NCBI GenBank assembly: GCA_903858935.1
Contig: CAIOKO010000085.1
Location: 20,761-84,760 of the forward strand
Source of the DNA: an uncultured Schlesneria sp.
GTDB taxonomy: Bacteria > Planctomycetota > Planctomycetia > Planctomycetales > Planctomycetaceae
Direction: 5' to 3'
DNA length: 64,000 bases
The translations under genes and the position numbers were made by a program. Below the pieces are notes generated by a model that worked only from the letters and a program-made list of their open reading frames with translations, had not been told where the DNA came from and did not search any database. Shown in pieces: positions 7,249-16,383 of this stretch (position 1 is its first letter; every line of letters starts with the position of its first letter).

Positions 7249-9495
7249 ATGCGACGAGTGCGAACGGGCGGTGGTTGGCCAGCAGTACGATACACCTTCA
7301 GCAAGGCGCGCGAAGCAGGTGGATTGTGGAAATTATGGAAAGCCATGCGTTCAAAAAACGCTTGCAAGACGTGTGCTCTGGGAATGGGAGGTCAGCAAGG
7401 AGGGATGGCCAATGAACGGGGCGTCTTCCCCGAGGTTTGCAAAAAGTCGCTGCAAGCGATGGTGTCTGACATGCAAGGGGCGGTGACGCCCGACTTCTTT
7501 AAAACCTACTCGATTCCACAACTACAGATGTTCTCGCCACGGGAACTCGAAAACAGCGGTCGACTGACACAACCCGTAATTCATCGAAAAGGCGAGAACT
7601 ATTATCAGCCGATCTCGTGGGAAGATGCATTCAAAAAAATCATCGCGAAGCTGACACCCGCCTCGCCAGAAAACGCCAATTTGGATTCGTCGCAACGGGC
7701 AAAACCAAACGAAACTTTCTGGTATTTCAGTGGTCGCAGTTCCAACGAAGCCGGATTCCTGTTGCAAGTCTTTGCCCGCGTCTTCGGAACGAACAACGTC
7801 AATAACTGTTCGTTCTATTGTCATCAGGCGAGCGGTGTGGGACTCGGCAGCGTCCTCGGTACCGGCACGGCCACTCTGGTCCTCGAAGACGTCGAGCATG
7901 CCGACCTTGTCTTCATCATCGGAGGAAACCCTGCCAGTAATCATCCACGTCTGATGTCGACTCTGAAAAATCTCCGACGAAAAGGGGGACATGTTGTTGT
8001 GATCAACCCGATTGTTGAAACCGGGTTGGTCACTTTCAGCGTACCGAGTGATCCCATCAGCCTGTTGTTCGGAACCAAGATCGCATCGTTGTACGTTCAG
8101 CCTCATATTGGTGGTGACCTGGCTCTGCTGACAGGCATCGCCAAACGGATCGTGGAAATGAATGCCCACGACGAGCACTACCTGGAAACTTACTGCGATC
8201 ATTGGCCAGAACTGAAGGCGCAACTCGCTGGCCTCGACTGGAACGAGATCTACCGCAAATCGGGTGTCGATGCCGCAGCCATTCAGGCGATTGCCACACG
8301 GTATGCGAATGCCGAAAACGTCGTCTTCACCTGGACGATGGGAATCACACACCATACGTACGGTGTCGAAAACGTCGAAGCGATCGCGAATCTTGCGCTA
8401 CTGCGAGGGATGGTCGGACGACCCAACGCGGGATTGTTGCCCATTCGAGGTCATTCCAACGTTCAGGGAATTGGTTCGATGGGGGTCACTCCGCAGCTGA
8501 AAGAAGCGATCTTTGAACGATTACAGACGCACTATGGACTGCAGCTTCCGACGACGGCCGGGCTTGATACGCTGGCCTGCATGGAGGCGGCCAGTCGAAA
8601 AGAATTGAAGTTCGGCTTCTGCCTGGGTGGAAACCTGTATGGCTCGAATCCCGATTCAACTTTCGCAGAACGTGCGCTCGGTGAGTTAGATCTTCTTGTT
8701 CATCTCAACACGACACTGAATACAGGCCATGCCCACGGACTCGCCAAAGAGACAATTATTCTGCCGGTGCTGGCACGCGATGAAGAGCCTCAAGCCACCA
8801 CTCAGGAATCAATGTTCAACTACATCCGTTTAAGTGACGGCGGGCCATCAAGGCATGTCGGGCCCAAAAGCGAAATCGAAGTCATCGCCACAATCGCCAG
8901 CGGTGTACTGGGTAACAAGGGGCCTATCGATTGGGAATCGATGCGCAATACCAATCGAATTCGCGAAGCGATTGCCAAGGTCGTTCCAGGCTTCGAAAAG
9001 ATCAAAGACATTGGTGCGACAAAGAAAGAGTTTCAACTTGACGGCCGCACGTTTCATACGCCGGAATTTCCGACGAAAAATGGCAAAGCCCAGTTGCGAG
9101 TCCACTCGCTACCCGAACTGATCGGGGGCCCGAACGAGTTGCGTATGATGACGATTCGAAGTGAAGGACAGTTCAATACGGTCGTGTATGAAGACTACGA
9201 TCTCTATCGAGGCATTGAAGGCCGATTTGTCATCCTGATTCATCCCGACGATCTTGTTCGCTTTCGTCTGCTACCGGGTCAAAAGGTGACGGTTCGTAGC
9301 GGGACGGGCGAAATGACAAATATCATCGCCACGCCGTTTGAAAAAATCCGACCGGGGAACGCGGCGATGTACTATCCTGAATGCAATATTCTGGTTCCTC
9401 GCTTCGTCGACCCAAGATCCCGCACACCCGGTTTTAAGTTAGTAATCATTACGATTGAAGCGACGAAGGTAGGTCGATTGCCCCTGCTGAGGTAA
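7249..9495 (+). CDS. FdhF/YdeP-family molybdopterin oxidoreductase
   Basis: A ~748-residue molybdenum enzyme of the formate dehydrogenase-like YdeP group (TIGR01701 type). The N-terminal GGGWPAVRYTFSKAREAGG is typical of this group. It is followed by a CxxC (CKTCALGMGG) with a later Cys, the metal-site region NNCSFYCHQASGVGLGS carrying a probable molybdenum-ligand cysteine, the bis-MGD phosphate-binding region (VFIIGGNPASNHPR) and a C-terminal dinucleotide-binding domain. It is not preceded by electron-transfer subunits, as usual for YdeP-type proteins, whose substrate is uncertain and sometimes linked to acid resistance. ATG at 7249 follows AAGGCA; earlier TTG/ATG starts at 7177 and 7204 add non-conserved residues. 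moeA at 34 kb could supply cofactor. Confidence 0.85.
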   Translation: MRRVRTGGGWPAVRYTFSKAREAGGLWKLWKAMRSKNACKTCALGMGGQQGGMANERGVFPEVCKKSLQAMVSDMQGAVTPDFFKTYSIPQLQMFSPRELENSGRLTQPVIHRKGENYYQPISWEDAFKKIIAKLTPASPENANLDSSQRAKPNETFWYFSGRSSNEAGFLLQVFARVFGTNNVNNCSFYCHQASGVGLGSVLGTGTATLVLEDVEHADLVFIIGGNPASNHPRLMSTLKNLRRKGGHVVVINPIVETGLVTFSVPSDPISLLFGTKIASLYVQPHIGGDLALLTGIAKRIVEMNAHDEHYLETYCDHWPELKAQLAGLDWNEIYRKSGVDAAAIQAIATRYANAENVVFTWTMGITHHTYGVENVEAIANLALLRGMVGRPNAGLLPIRGHSNVQGIGSMGVTPQLKEAIFERLQTHYGLQLPTTAGLDTLACMEAASRKELKFGFCLGGNLYGSNPDSTFAERALGELDLLVHLNTTLNTGHAHGLAKETIILPVLARDEEPQATTQESMFNYIRLSDGGPSRHVGPKSEIEVIATIASGVLGNKGPIDWESMRNTNRIREAIAKVVPGFEKIKDIGATKKEFQLDGRTFHTPEFPTKNGKAQLRVHSLPELIGGPNELRMMTIRSEGQFNTVVYEDYDLYRGIEGRFVILIHPDDLVRFRLLPGQKVTVRSGTGEMTNIIATPFEKIRPGNAAMYYPECNILVPRFVDPRSRTPGFKLVIITIEATKVGRLPLLR

Positions 9496-9766
9496 CGATG
9501 TCATTTTCCCGACCAACTTTTAATAGAACGGTTTTAAAATAGCGTGAAACTCGAGACGCCATTCAATGAACCGGCTCACGGTAACTTTCACGAGTCTGGC
9601 ATCCTGCCCAAAACGGCCTGCAATTTGAATCGCCACGACCAGCGGGCCCGTTTTTACCCATGATCGGCGAGTGGCTTGCGAACGATCGTGAGCGATCAAC
9701 TTGATCACGCTTTTTAAACGTCTGGTGGGACATCGAAGACCTGCCCCACCATTCAGTTCCGCGCCG

Positions 9767-10657
9767 CTACTTTTTCAATGCCTCAGCGACGAACTCGAAT
9801 AAGGCCTTGGTTGACGGATCATCCGCAGTCCCCAAGTTGTTGTTGATTCGGGAGTGGTTGGTTTCCTGGGCACCGAAGACTTTGGTGGGGATTCCGGCTT
9901 CCTTCAGTACGGAACCGAGGCGTTGGGCCTGGGCCGAGTTATCTGGATGATCATTGACGTACAGGATCAGAAATGGCGGGATTCCCTTGCCCTTGGCCAC
10001 ATGCGTTACGGCCGAAAAGTCGCGGTGTTTTTCGGGGTCATTGCCGAATTTTTCGCGGTGCCCGAATTTGGCTTGTGGCTGGCCGTGAACCGTGCGACGA
10101 GTTTCTGCCGTGGTGATGATGGCGGGGACGTCGTAGGTGTCGCCGTCGACGGGGACGCAGCCCTTGATGATTGACAGACTCAATCCCTCGGCCTTGAGAT
10201 ACCGGTCATCCGTGCAGATCAATGCCGCCAGTTGGGCTCCTGCTGAATGCCCCATAACGAGTAGCCGCTTTGGATCGCCACCGTATTCTGCAATGTGGTC
10301 ATGAACCCAATGAATCGACTTGGCAATGTCGCGATTAATGGTCCCCATTTCGACGTTGGGTAACAAACGATAGTTGGTCGCGACGAAGACGAATCCTTGA
10401 TCGACAAAGGCTTGCGGTTTTAACTGCACGGCCGATTTGTCCCCGGTCTGCCATCCGCCACCGTGAATCCAGAAAATGACGGGAACGTCTTTGGCATTCA
10501 CCGGCGAATAAACATCAAGCACCTGACGTTCGACAGCCGGCTCTGCGTAGGGGATATCACGCTTGAGGACGAATTCTGCACTCTGAGTCTGGGCGATGGG
10601 CAAAAGCAAAACCGTTATGAAAGCCAGATTAGAAAGGCGATTCAAAATTTTGGTCAT
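9767..10657 (-). CDS. Secreted alpha/beta-hydrolase, esterase/lipase family
   Basis: A 296-residue exported hydrolase. A signal peptide covers about 1-27 ([12 protein letters not shown]). The oxyanion-hole motif HGGGW is at 65-69 and the nucleophile elbow GHSAG at 136-140 with Ser138. An Asp in LYVNDHPDN and a His in ETNHSRINN complete the likely triad near the C-terminus. This layout matches BD-FAE-like and hormone-sensitive-lipase-type esterases common in planctomycetes, probably acting on acylated sugars or small esters. ATG at 10657 is supported by AAGGAGAA upstream; the longer frame would overlap the dehydrogenase gene. It lies just downstream of that gene on the same strand and may be co-transcribed. 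Confidence 0.85.
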   Translation of the reverse strand: MTKILNRLSNLAFITVLLLPIAQTQSAEFVLKRDIPYAEPAVERQVLDVYSPVNAKDVPVIFWIHGGGWQTGDKSAVQLKPQAFVDQGFVFVATNYRLLPNVEMGTINRDIAKSIHWVHDHIAEYGGDPKRLLVMGHSAGAQLAALICTDDRYLKAEGLSLSIIKGCVPVDGDTYDVPAIITTAETRRTVHGQPQAKFGHREKFGNDPEKHRDFSAVTHVAKGKGIPPFLILYVNDHPDNSAQAQRLGSVLKEAGIPTKVFGAQETNHSRINNNLGTADDPSTKALFEFVAEALKK

Positions 10658-10755
10658 CACTGGGATTCTCCTTAAAATAATTCGATCGCGGCGCGAGTTA
10701 GCGGTTGTCGAACAGTTCAAGCGTTGGGTTACAGCATAACCTTTCGGTGGCGCCA

Positions 10756-11757
10756 TCAATACCAAGCCCGCTTGTCGACCTGAGTCTTTGGCGGTTCACC
10801 GTTGACGAAACACTGGATATTTTCGAGCAGGGTTTCCAGGTGACGCTCAGCGATCCGAGGTGAAGCGGCGGCGACATGAGGAGTGATAATCACGTTCGAC
10901 ATCTGCCAGAGGGGATGTTCAGGCGGCAGCGGTTCGGGGTCACAGACATCGAGTGCCGCTCCGGCGATTTCTCGTTCACGCAGGGCGTCAGTCAAATCCT
11001 GAAGGTCCACGATTGCACCGCGGCCAATATTGATCAGAAAGGCCGACCGTTTCATCGCTTGGAAAACGGGACGTTGAAACAAGTTTCGGGTGATTGGAGT
11101 CAGCGGAGCGGCGATGACGACGTAGTCAGAACGGCTCAAGAGATCGGGTAATCTTTCGAGAGGCCAGACATCATCTAAGACACCGGGGACAGAAGGTGTC
11201 TTGGGATCAACCCCGGTTAGTGTCATTCCAAACGCTGCGGCACGACGGAGGATTTCGGCACCGATATTTCCCACGCCAACGACACCCAGCGCGCAATCGG
11301 ACAGGTGTTGATGTGCGCGATCCATGGGAAGGACGGTCCCCGGCGCGTTCACAAAATCGGCGACGTAACTCTGGTCACCGACGGGCGACCAGACAGATTG
11401 TTGCTGCTGCCGAAGATAGACATGCAGGTTCCTGGCGAAGCAGAGGATAAAACTCATGACGTGGTCGGCGACGACATCAGAAAACAAGCCTCGCATGTTG
11501 CTCAAGACACAAGGATGCTCGATCAACTCAGGGAACAGGTAGTGTTCCAGACTGGCGGTTGGCGACTGGACCCAGCGAAGTTGAGTCGCATGTCGCAGTA
11601 GTTCATGGGTCAGCTTGCCGAAGAACGCATCAGCGTTCTGAATCTCAATCGATGCTTGTTCGATTGACTCGGCATTGATGACGTGCATGGGATACGCCGC
11701 AGCGCAAACTTTGTTCAAGCGACGTTCATCGATCGGCGGAAAGATGACAAGCTTCAT
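10756..11757 (-). CDS. D-2-hydroxyacid dehydrogenase
   Basis: A 333-residue NAD-dependent D-isomer 2-hydroxyacid dehydrogenase (2-HADH), cytosolic, of the glyoxylate/hydroxypyruvate reductase-like group. Visible features are the nucleotide motif GVGNIG near residue 160, the catalytic arginine in [10 protein letters not shown], the glutamate in DVCDPEPLP and the histidine in ITPHVAA. The exact substrate cannot be read from sequence. The ATG start gives a usual length. It precedes the esterase gene on the same strand with about 100 bases between them. Confidence 0.87.
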   Translation of the reverse strand: MKLVIFPPIDERRLNKVCAAAYPMHVINAESIEQASIEIQNADAFFGKLTHELLRHATQLRWVQSPTASLEHYLFPELIEHPCVLSNMRGLFSDVVADHVMSFILCFARNLHVYLRQQQQSVWSPVGDQSYVADFVNAPGTVLPMDRAHQHLSDCALGVVGVGNIGAEILRRAAAFGMTLTGVDPKTPSVPGVLDDVWPLERLPDLLSRSDYVVIAAPLTPITRNLFQRPVFQAMKRSAFLINIGRGAIVDLQDLTDALREREIAGAALDVCDPEPLPPEHPLWQMSNVIITPHVAAASPRIAERHLETLLENIQCFVNGEPPKTQVDKRAWY

Positions 11758-11980
11758 GATTGATGCCGATTCATTTCAAAGGTGTGGAAAAGAGAAGTTT
11801 TGAATGGTTGGACAACTTTCAGCACGTCGTGTCAAGGTTCATGGGTATCACAATTCTTACTTTAGAAAACATCGTTTTTTCGACTTGCTCTTGAGCGAGA
11901 CTGACGGCAGAATACCGCCCCGTGTTGGTTCCTCGGAACCTTCTGGCATCTCTCGATTCATGTCTGCATGAGGTCGCTCG

Positions 11981-12229
11981 ATGCGTTGCTATTTGCGAGC
12001 TGAAGACGAAGGTTTGACAATAGGTTCGGTTCAGATCAATGTGCTGGAGGTCCGGCATGATTCTGTCCTGCTGGGGATCCATGACCCCAGCGCTTCACCC
12101 GCCTATCGTGAAGAAGTTCTTTACATCCAATCTGATGACGATGACCAAGAATATGCGGAAGATGCTGAATCGGCATTTGAGCCACTCCAGTTCCAAACGA
12201 TCAATTCGTTCGCAATTCCGTTGCGATAA
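11981..12229 (+). CDS. Divergent CsrA-family RNA-binding protein
   Basis: An 82-residue protein whose first ~50 residues follow the CsrA fold: LTIGSVQINVLEVRHDSVLLGI then AYREEVLYIQ, matching the CsrA core (xITVLxxxGxxVxxGI...VHREEI). Arg43 corresponds to the RNA-contacting Arg44 of CsrA, but the usual MLVLSRK start is replaced by MRCYLRAED. An acidic tail rich in Asp and Glu (about 51-66) is added. CsrA proteins bind GGA motifs in mRNA leaders and control translation. GAGGTC lies 7 bases before the ATG. It directly precedes uppS-cdsA, which may simply reflect a shared transcript. Confidence 0.75.
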   Translation: MRCYLRAEDEGLTIGSVQINVLEVRHDSVLLGIHDPSASPAYREEVLYIQSDDDDQEYAEDAESAFEPLQFQTINSFAIPLR

Positions 12230-12289
12230 CCTCGTAGGCTTGCCCTTTGCGTGACCGCGCGGACACAATCGTGCGGAGGATTCTCGCCA

Positions 12290-13099
12290 ATGGCATCGAC
12301 GACCGCATCAACCAACGCTCATAACGTCCCGATACGACGATCCGCTGATGATCCCTATTCATCAGAACAGATCGCCGAGTTTGGGTTGTGCGCAGATCGA
12401 CTGCCTCGACACATCGCCATCATTATGGATGGCAATGGTCGATGGGCTCAGGCACGCGGGATGCCACGGATTGAGGGACACCGTCGCGGTGTCGCGAGCG
12501 TTCGCACTGTGATCGAGACCTGTTCGCGGCTGAATGTTGAACAACTGACCTTGTACTGCTTCAGCAGTGAGAACTGGAAACGACCTGAGCTTGAACAGAA
12601 ACTGTTGATGCAGTTGCTGGAACAATACCTGATCGAAGAGCGGGCGGAGATCGAGCGACAGAATCTTCAGTTTTCAGTCATCGGGCGTCGTCCCGCTCTG
12701 GGTGAAAGCGTTAATCGAGAGATCGATAGAACGTATGCCTGTGCACGGGAAAACACCGGCATGCGTCTGTGCCTGGCAATCAACTATGGAAGTCGTGTCG
12801 AGATTGCAGATGCGGTGAAAACAATTGCACGTCGAGTTGCCACCGGTGAGATTGATCCGGAATCTGTCGATGAATCGACTATCGAAGCCCACCTTGATAC
12901 TGCAGGGATGCCCGACCCCGATCTGGTGATTCGGACCGCGGGTGAAATGCGAATCAGCAACTATCTGCTTTGGCAAATCAGCTATGCTGAATTGTGGGTC
13001 ACGGAAAAGTGCTGGCCTGATTTTGGCCAGGAAGAATTATTTACCGCGCTCCGCGATTTCGCGCAGCGGCACCGCCGGTTTGGAGGCCTTTCGAACTGA
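12290..13099 (+). CDS. uppS: Isoprenyl (undecaprenyl) diphosphate synthase
   Basis: A 269-residue cis-prenyltransferase that elongates farnesyl diphosphate with isopentenyl diphosphate to make the lipid carrier for envelope sugar polymers. The catalytic Asp47 lies in MDGNGRWA. Further family motifs are GHRRG, YCFSSENWKRP and the substrate-binding DLVIRTAGEMRISNYLLWQ, in which the usual TGGEQR reads TAGEMR. A ~35-residue N-terminal extension precedes the core. ATG at 12290 has GGAGG upstream; a GTG at 12251 is less likely. It is followed after 7 bases by cdsA, the common bacterial order. Confidence 0.95.
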   Translation: MASTTASTNAHNVPIRRSADDPYSSEQIAEFGLCADRLPRHIAIIMDGNGRWAQARGMPRIEGHRRGVASVRTVIETCSRLNVEQLTLYCFSSENWKRPELEQKLLMQLLEQYLIEERAEIERQNLQFSVIGRRPALGESVNREIDRTYACARENTGMRLCLAINYGSRVEIADAVKTIARRVATGEIDPESVDESTIEAHLDTAGMPDPDLVIRTAGEMRISNYLLWQISYAELWVTEKCWPDFGQEELFTALRDFAQRHRRFGGLSN

Positions 13100-13106
13100 G
13101 GCACGA

Positions 13107-14033
13107 ATGCTCGTCTGGCGAATTCTCGTTTCTGCAATTCTGATCCCACTGTTCGTCGGGTGTTTTTACCTGGATTCGAGACTGGGTGCTCCCGCGCCTA
13201 TTCTGCTGGGAATGTTCGTCTTCCTGGCCGTTTTTGGCGCTCGTGAAATGGTTGACCTGCTGTGGACACGCTCATTCACGCCAAACAAAATCATCGTTTC
13301 AGCCTGTTGTGTTCTGGTGACAGCCGCAGCCTGGTGGGGCCGGTTCGGCCACATGCCGATTAAGATTCCCTCTGATGACAATACGCTCGCACAAGTCATG
13401 CTCGCCTATGCCATGACAATACTCGTTCTATTTTTACTGGCCACGTATCGATACCGTGAGCCTGGCGCCAGTATGGAGACACTGGGCGCAGAACTGTTGA
13501 TCGTCAGCTACGTCGGTGTCTTACTGGGTGTCGTTGCACAGCTTCGTTGGGTTGCCGGAAGCGCGGCGGGGTATTTAGTCATCGGATCGTTGTTGATCGT
13601 GACCAAAGGTGGCGATGTCGGTGCTTACACGCTGGGACGCCTGTTCGGACGGCGAAAACTCGTGCCGTTACTTTCACCGGGAAAGACGTGGGCGGGGGCA
13701 GTTGGCGCCTTGATTGGATCAGCAGGAAGCGCCGTTCTCTGGCTTCAATTTGCCACACCTCTCTTCACGCCAACTGGAGACGCCAACTGGCTACCACCGA
13801 TCTGGTGGTCGTCCGCCATTTATGGACTGATCCTTGGGATCACGGGTTTGGTTGGCGACCTTTGCGAATCGCTGATCAAACGGGACGTTGGCAAAAAGGA
13901 TTCGTCGAGCCTGCTACCAGGATTTGGAGGCCTGCTTGACCTGATGGATAGTGTGCTTTATGCCGGTCCGGTTGCCTATGTCCTTTGGAAAGCGTTACCG
14001 CTGGCGACCTGGATGCCGCACGATATGAACTGA
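13107..14033 (+). CDS. cdsA: Phosphatidate cytidylyltransferase
   Basis: A 308-residue integral membrane enzyme that makes CDP-diacylglycerol from phosphatidic acid and CTP for phospholipid synthesis. About eight hydrophobic helices are visible. The C-terminal signature SLIKRDVGKKDSSSLLPGFG continues GLLDLMDS; the usual HGG...DR reads FGG...DS, a variant I associate with planctomycetes. The start (MLVWRILVSA) is chosen because it begins the first helix 7 bases after uppS; the open frame extends upstream through uppS in another frame. Confidence 0.93.
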   Translation: MLVWRILVSAILIPLFVGCFYLDSRLGAPAPILLGMFVFLAVFGAREMVDLLWTRSFTPNKIIVSACCVLVTAAAWWGRFGHMPIKIPSDDNTLAQVMLAYAMTILVLFLLATYRYREPGASMETLGAELLIVSYVGVLLGVVAQLRWVAGSAAGYLVIGSLLIVTKGGDVGAYTLGRLFGRRKLVPLLSPGKTWAGAVGALIGSAGSAVLWLQFATPLFTPTGDANWLPPIWWSSAIYGLILGITGLVGDLCESLIKRDVGKKDSSSLLPGFGGLLDLMDSVLYAGPVAYVLWKALPLATWMPHDMN

Positions 14034-14241
14034 TCAAGAGAGGGGGCTTGTCGTTCTGGGATCGGGTTATTCAATTTTCAGGATTGCGCATGTTGACCAG
14101 TTGAATTTGAAGATCACCTGACCGGCCAATTTTGAAATTTGAATACCTACCCCCCGATCTGAAAACACTGGCGAGCGACAACGCACGCCAGCGGCATATC
14201 ACCCGAAAGTTAAGACTCGAATAACATGCTCGTGCTATTTA

Positions 14242-16227
14242 TCAATTGACCAATAAGTAGATCACCCTGATTGCGTGACCTTTGCTTTTGGGATCGGCCG
14301 AATTGGCAACCCTCAGTTCCAGGACATGGTCACCTTCCGCAAGTTCTGCAGCCAGCATTTTTGCCCAGGGAAGATGCAACTGGGGACTCCAGACGGTAAA
14401 CAGTTCTTGAGTGCGCCATTCACCGTTGTCGACGCGGAACTCGACAGCCCCGGTATCTGGCCCGGAGGCAACGAACAAGCCGACCGCGGTTCCGTTAAAC
14501 TTGAATTTGAGCGTTGACCCGGCTTCTTCGGCGACGAGCGCCGGCACTTTTACAAATCCGGGACGAGTTCCCGCGTTATCGGAAGGAGACCAATCTGGTA
14601 CGAGCACCCATCCTTTTTCAACGGTCACCGATTTGTTTTCCACAACGTCTTTCGGATTGATCAGACGACCGTGAAAGTAACTATGAGCGTCGAGGGGCGA
14701 CGGTAGTGGTGGATGTTTTGGTTCCGCAGCAACTGTTCCTGAATCCTTCCAGGCGGCATCGAACAATCGATGAATCGATTTTGCATAAAGTTCATGACCA
14801 AACGGTGAAGGATGCAGATCGCGAAAATCTTTCGCCCATGTGAACTCCTTCGCATGAATTCGTTCCGCCACTTCCCGCGCGAGATTGATGGAGGGTACTC
14901 CGTAATGTTCTGCAACTTTCTCATGATTGCCGATCACGGCGGGGGTCTCACCACGGTTGATTTGTTCGATCTTTCCAGGATCGGCAAAGTGCAGCAAAAC
15001 GATGTCGATTCCAGGATTTGCCAATAGAGCCTGACGAACGATCCCTTCCATTCCTCGTACTTGATCGACATTAGAAAACCCGTTCGTGTCGTCATTCACG
15101 GCGGCTTCTTCGAATAAAAGGTCGACGGGACCGCGACTCAGCACATCGCGTTGGAATCGGAAAGCACCTGGCGTTGAGCCAAGCGATGGAATGCCGGCAT
15201 TGATGAAGTCGAACTTCGTCTCAGGAAACCGACGTTTGAGGTCTTCGCAAACCTGATCACGCCAACCAGGAGTTGAAGCGGTGATTGAACCACCAAGGAA
15301 GACCACGCGCCCCGTTTTTTCTTTTTCGAATTTAAGACGACAATTGTTCAAGCCACCTCGCAGTATGAAGTAATCGTATCCATAGGGGGTCGCGGGTTCG
15401 CGGACTCGATCGGCAAACCCGGTATGAGTCAAAACAAAGTTCACGATCCGAGCCGGGTCTTTCAAACTGTGCGGATGATGGTTGCAGTTAGGCTTGGCTA
15501 TCATCGTGAATGGACCGCCGAGTTGCTTATATCGTTGCTCGACAAGTCCCGAATTTTCATCGATTGGTACAACGTCGTCCGTTTCGCCACACACATGCAG
15601 CAAAGGGATTTTCGCTTTTGCCAGAGGCGCGAGGTTGTCAACGGGATTGAGCTGATACGCGACCGCTTCATCATCGCTGGCAAACCCGTAAAGGTTCTTA
15701 ACTCGTTCCCAATCGCCGGGTGACCCTTTTCCTTTGCCCTTGCCTCCAGGCCAGCTCTTGAAGTCGCAGACAGGAGCATCATTGTAAACGCAGGCGACTT
15801 TTTCAGGGTTCCTCGAAGCCCAGTTCAAACTAAACAAACCACCACGACTGAATCCTTCGAGAACTGTTTTCGACGAAAGAGAAAAATCTTTCGTGACATA
15901 TTCATACAGGGAATCCATATGCTTCATCGCCACGGGGGAACCGTAGAGATTCTGCAGATCGATGTAGGCAACATGAAATCCATTTGCCAGTAACGCGATA
16001 TCTGCTTGCGGTTCATGTCCAAAGAATTCCGTTCTCCAGATCCAGGGGTTGCCCATCGCTGGAGTCTTCGGAACGATCAAGAATGCATTACGTCCATCAA
16101 CAATGAAGTCGCGTTTTTCATATCCTTGCCATTCGGCACCCGAAAGGCTGTGCGGAATCCATTGAAACGCCGCAATAAACACAAAGACGACAAGTCTGCG
16201 AAGATTCGAAGTCTGAATTAAACGCAT
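14242..16227 (-). CDS. Secreted two-enzyme fusion: alpha/beta-hydrolase plus SGNH/GDSL hydrolase
   Basis: A 661-residue exported protein. Signal peptide ~1-30 (VVFVFIAAFQWIPHSLSGA). Residues ~35-270 are an alpha/beta-hydrolase with the nucleophile elbow EGFSRGG and a late His (NCNHHPHS). Residues ~300-500 are an SGNH hydrolase: block I as FLGGSITAS, block III with VND, and block V DLHPSPFGH supplying Asp and His. The remaining ~150 residues look like a beta-sandwich. Together this suggests release of acyl groups from plant or algal polysaccharides outside the cytoplasm. GGAAATCAA precedes the ATG. It is divergent from the sulfatase gene, which fits a shared carbohydrate-degradation role. Confidence 0.83.
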   Translation of the reverse strand: MRLIQTSNLRRLVVFVFIAAFQWIPHSLSGAEWQGYEKRDFIVDGRNAFLIVPKTPAMGNPWIWRTEFFGHEPQADIALLANGFHVAYIDLQNLYGSPVAMKHMDSLYEYVTKDFSLSSKTVLEGFSRGGLFSLNWASRNPEKVACVYNDAPVCDFKSWPGGKGKGKGSPGDWERVKNLYGFASDDEAVAYQLNPVDNLAPLAKAKIPLLHVCGETDDVVPIDENSGLVEQRYKQLGGPFTMIAKPNCNHHPHSLKDPARIVNFVLTHTGFADRVREPATPYGYDYFILRGGLNNCRLKFEKEKTGRVVFLGGSITASTPGWRDQVCEDLKRRFPETKFDFINAGIPSLGSTPGAFRFQRDVLSRGPVDLLFEEAAVNDDTNGFSNVDQVRGMEGIVRQALLANPGIDIVLLHFADPGKIEQINRGETPAVIGNHEKVAEHYGVPSINLAREVAERIHAKEFTWAKDFRDLHPSPFGHELYAKSIHRLFDAAWKDSGTVAAEPKHPPLPSPLDAHSYFHGRLINPKDVVENKSVTVEKGWVLVPDWSPSDNAGTRPGFVKVPALVAEEAGSTLKFKFNGTAVGLFVASGPDTGAVEFRVDNGEWRTQELFTVWSPQLHLPWAKMLAAELAEGDHVLELRVANSADPKSKGHAIRVIYLLVN

Positions 16228-16383
16228 TTGATTTCCGGGATTGGTGATATCTTAATACGCCAACGAAAACGGCTGAGTGAACTTCAATACCGTTTGCGAT
16301 TTTGGCAACCCTCGGATTAAATGGCAACTTGAGACAGAACACTTCGGTGTCATTTACTTCTCGCATTCAGGAGTTGACCTTCG

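Noticed and set aside
9520..9708. 62-residue minus-strand frame between the oxidoreductase and the esterase
   Set aside because: No motif and no ribosome site; may be chance or a gene remnant.
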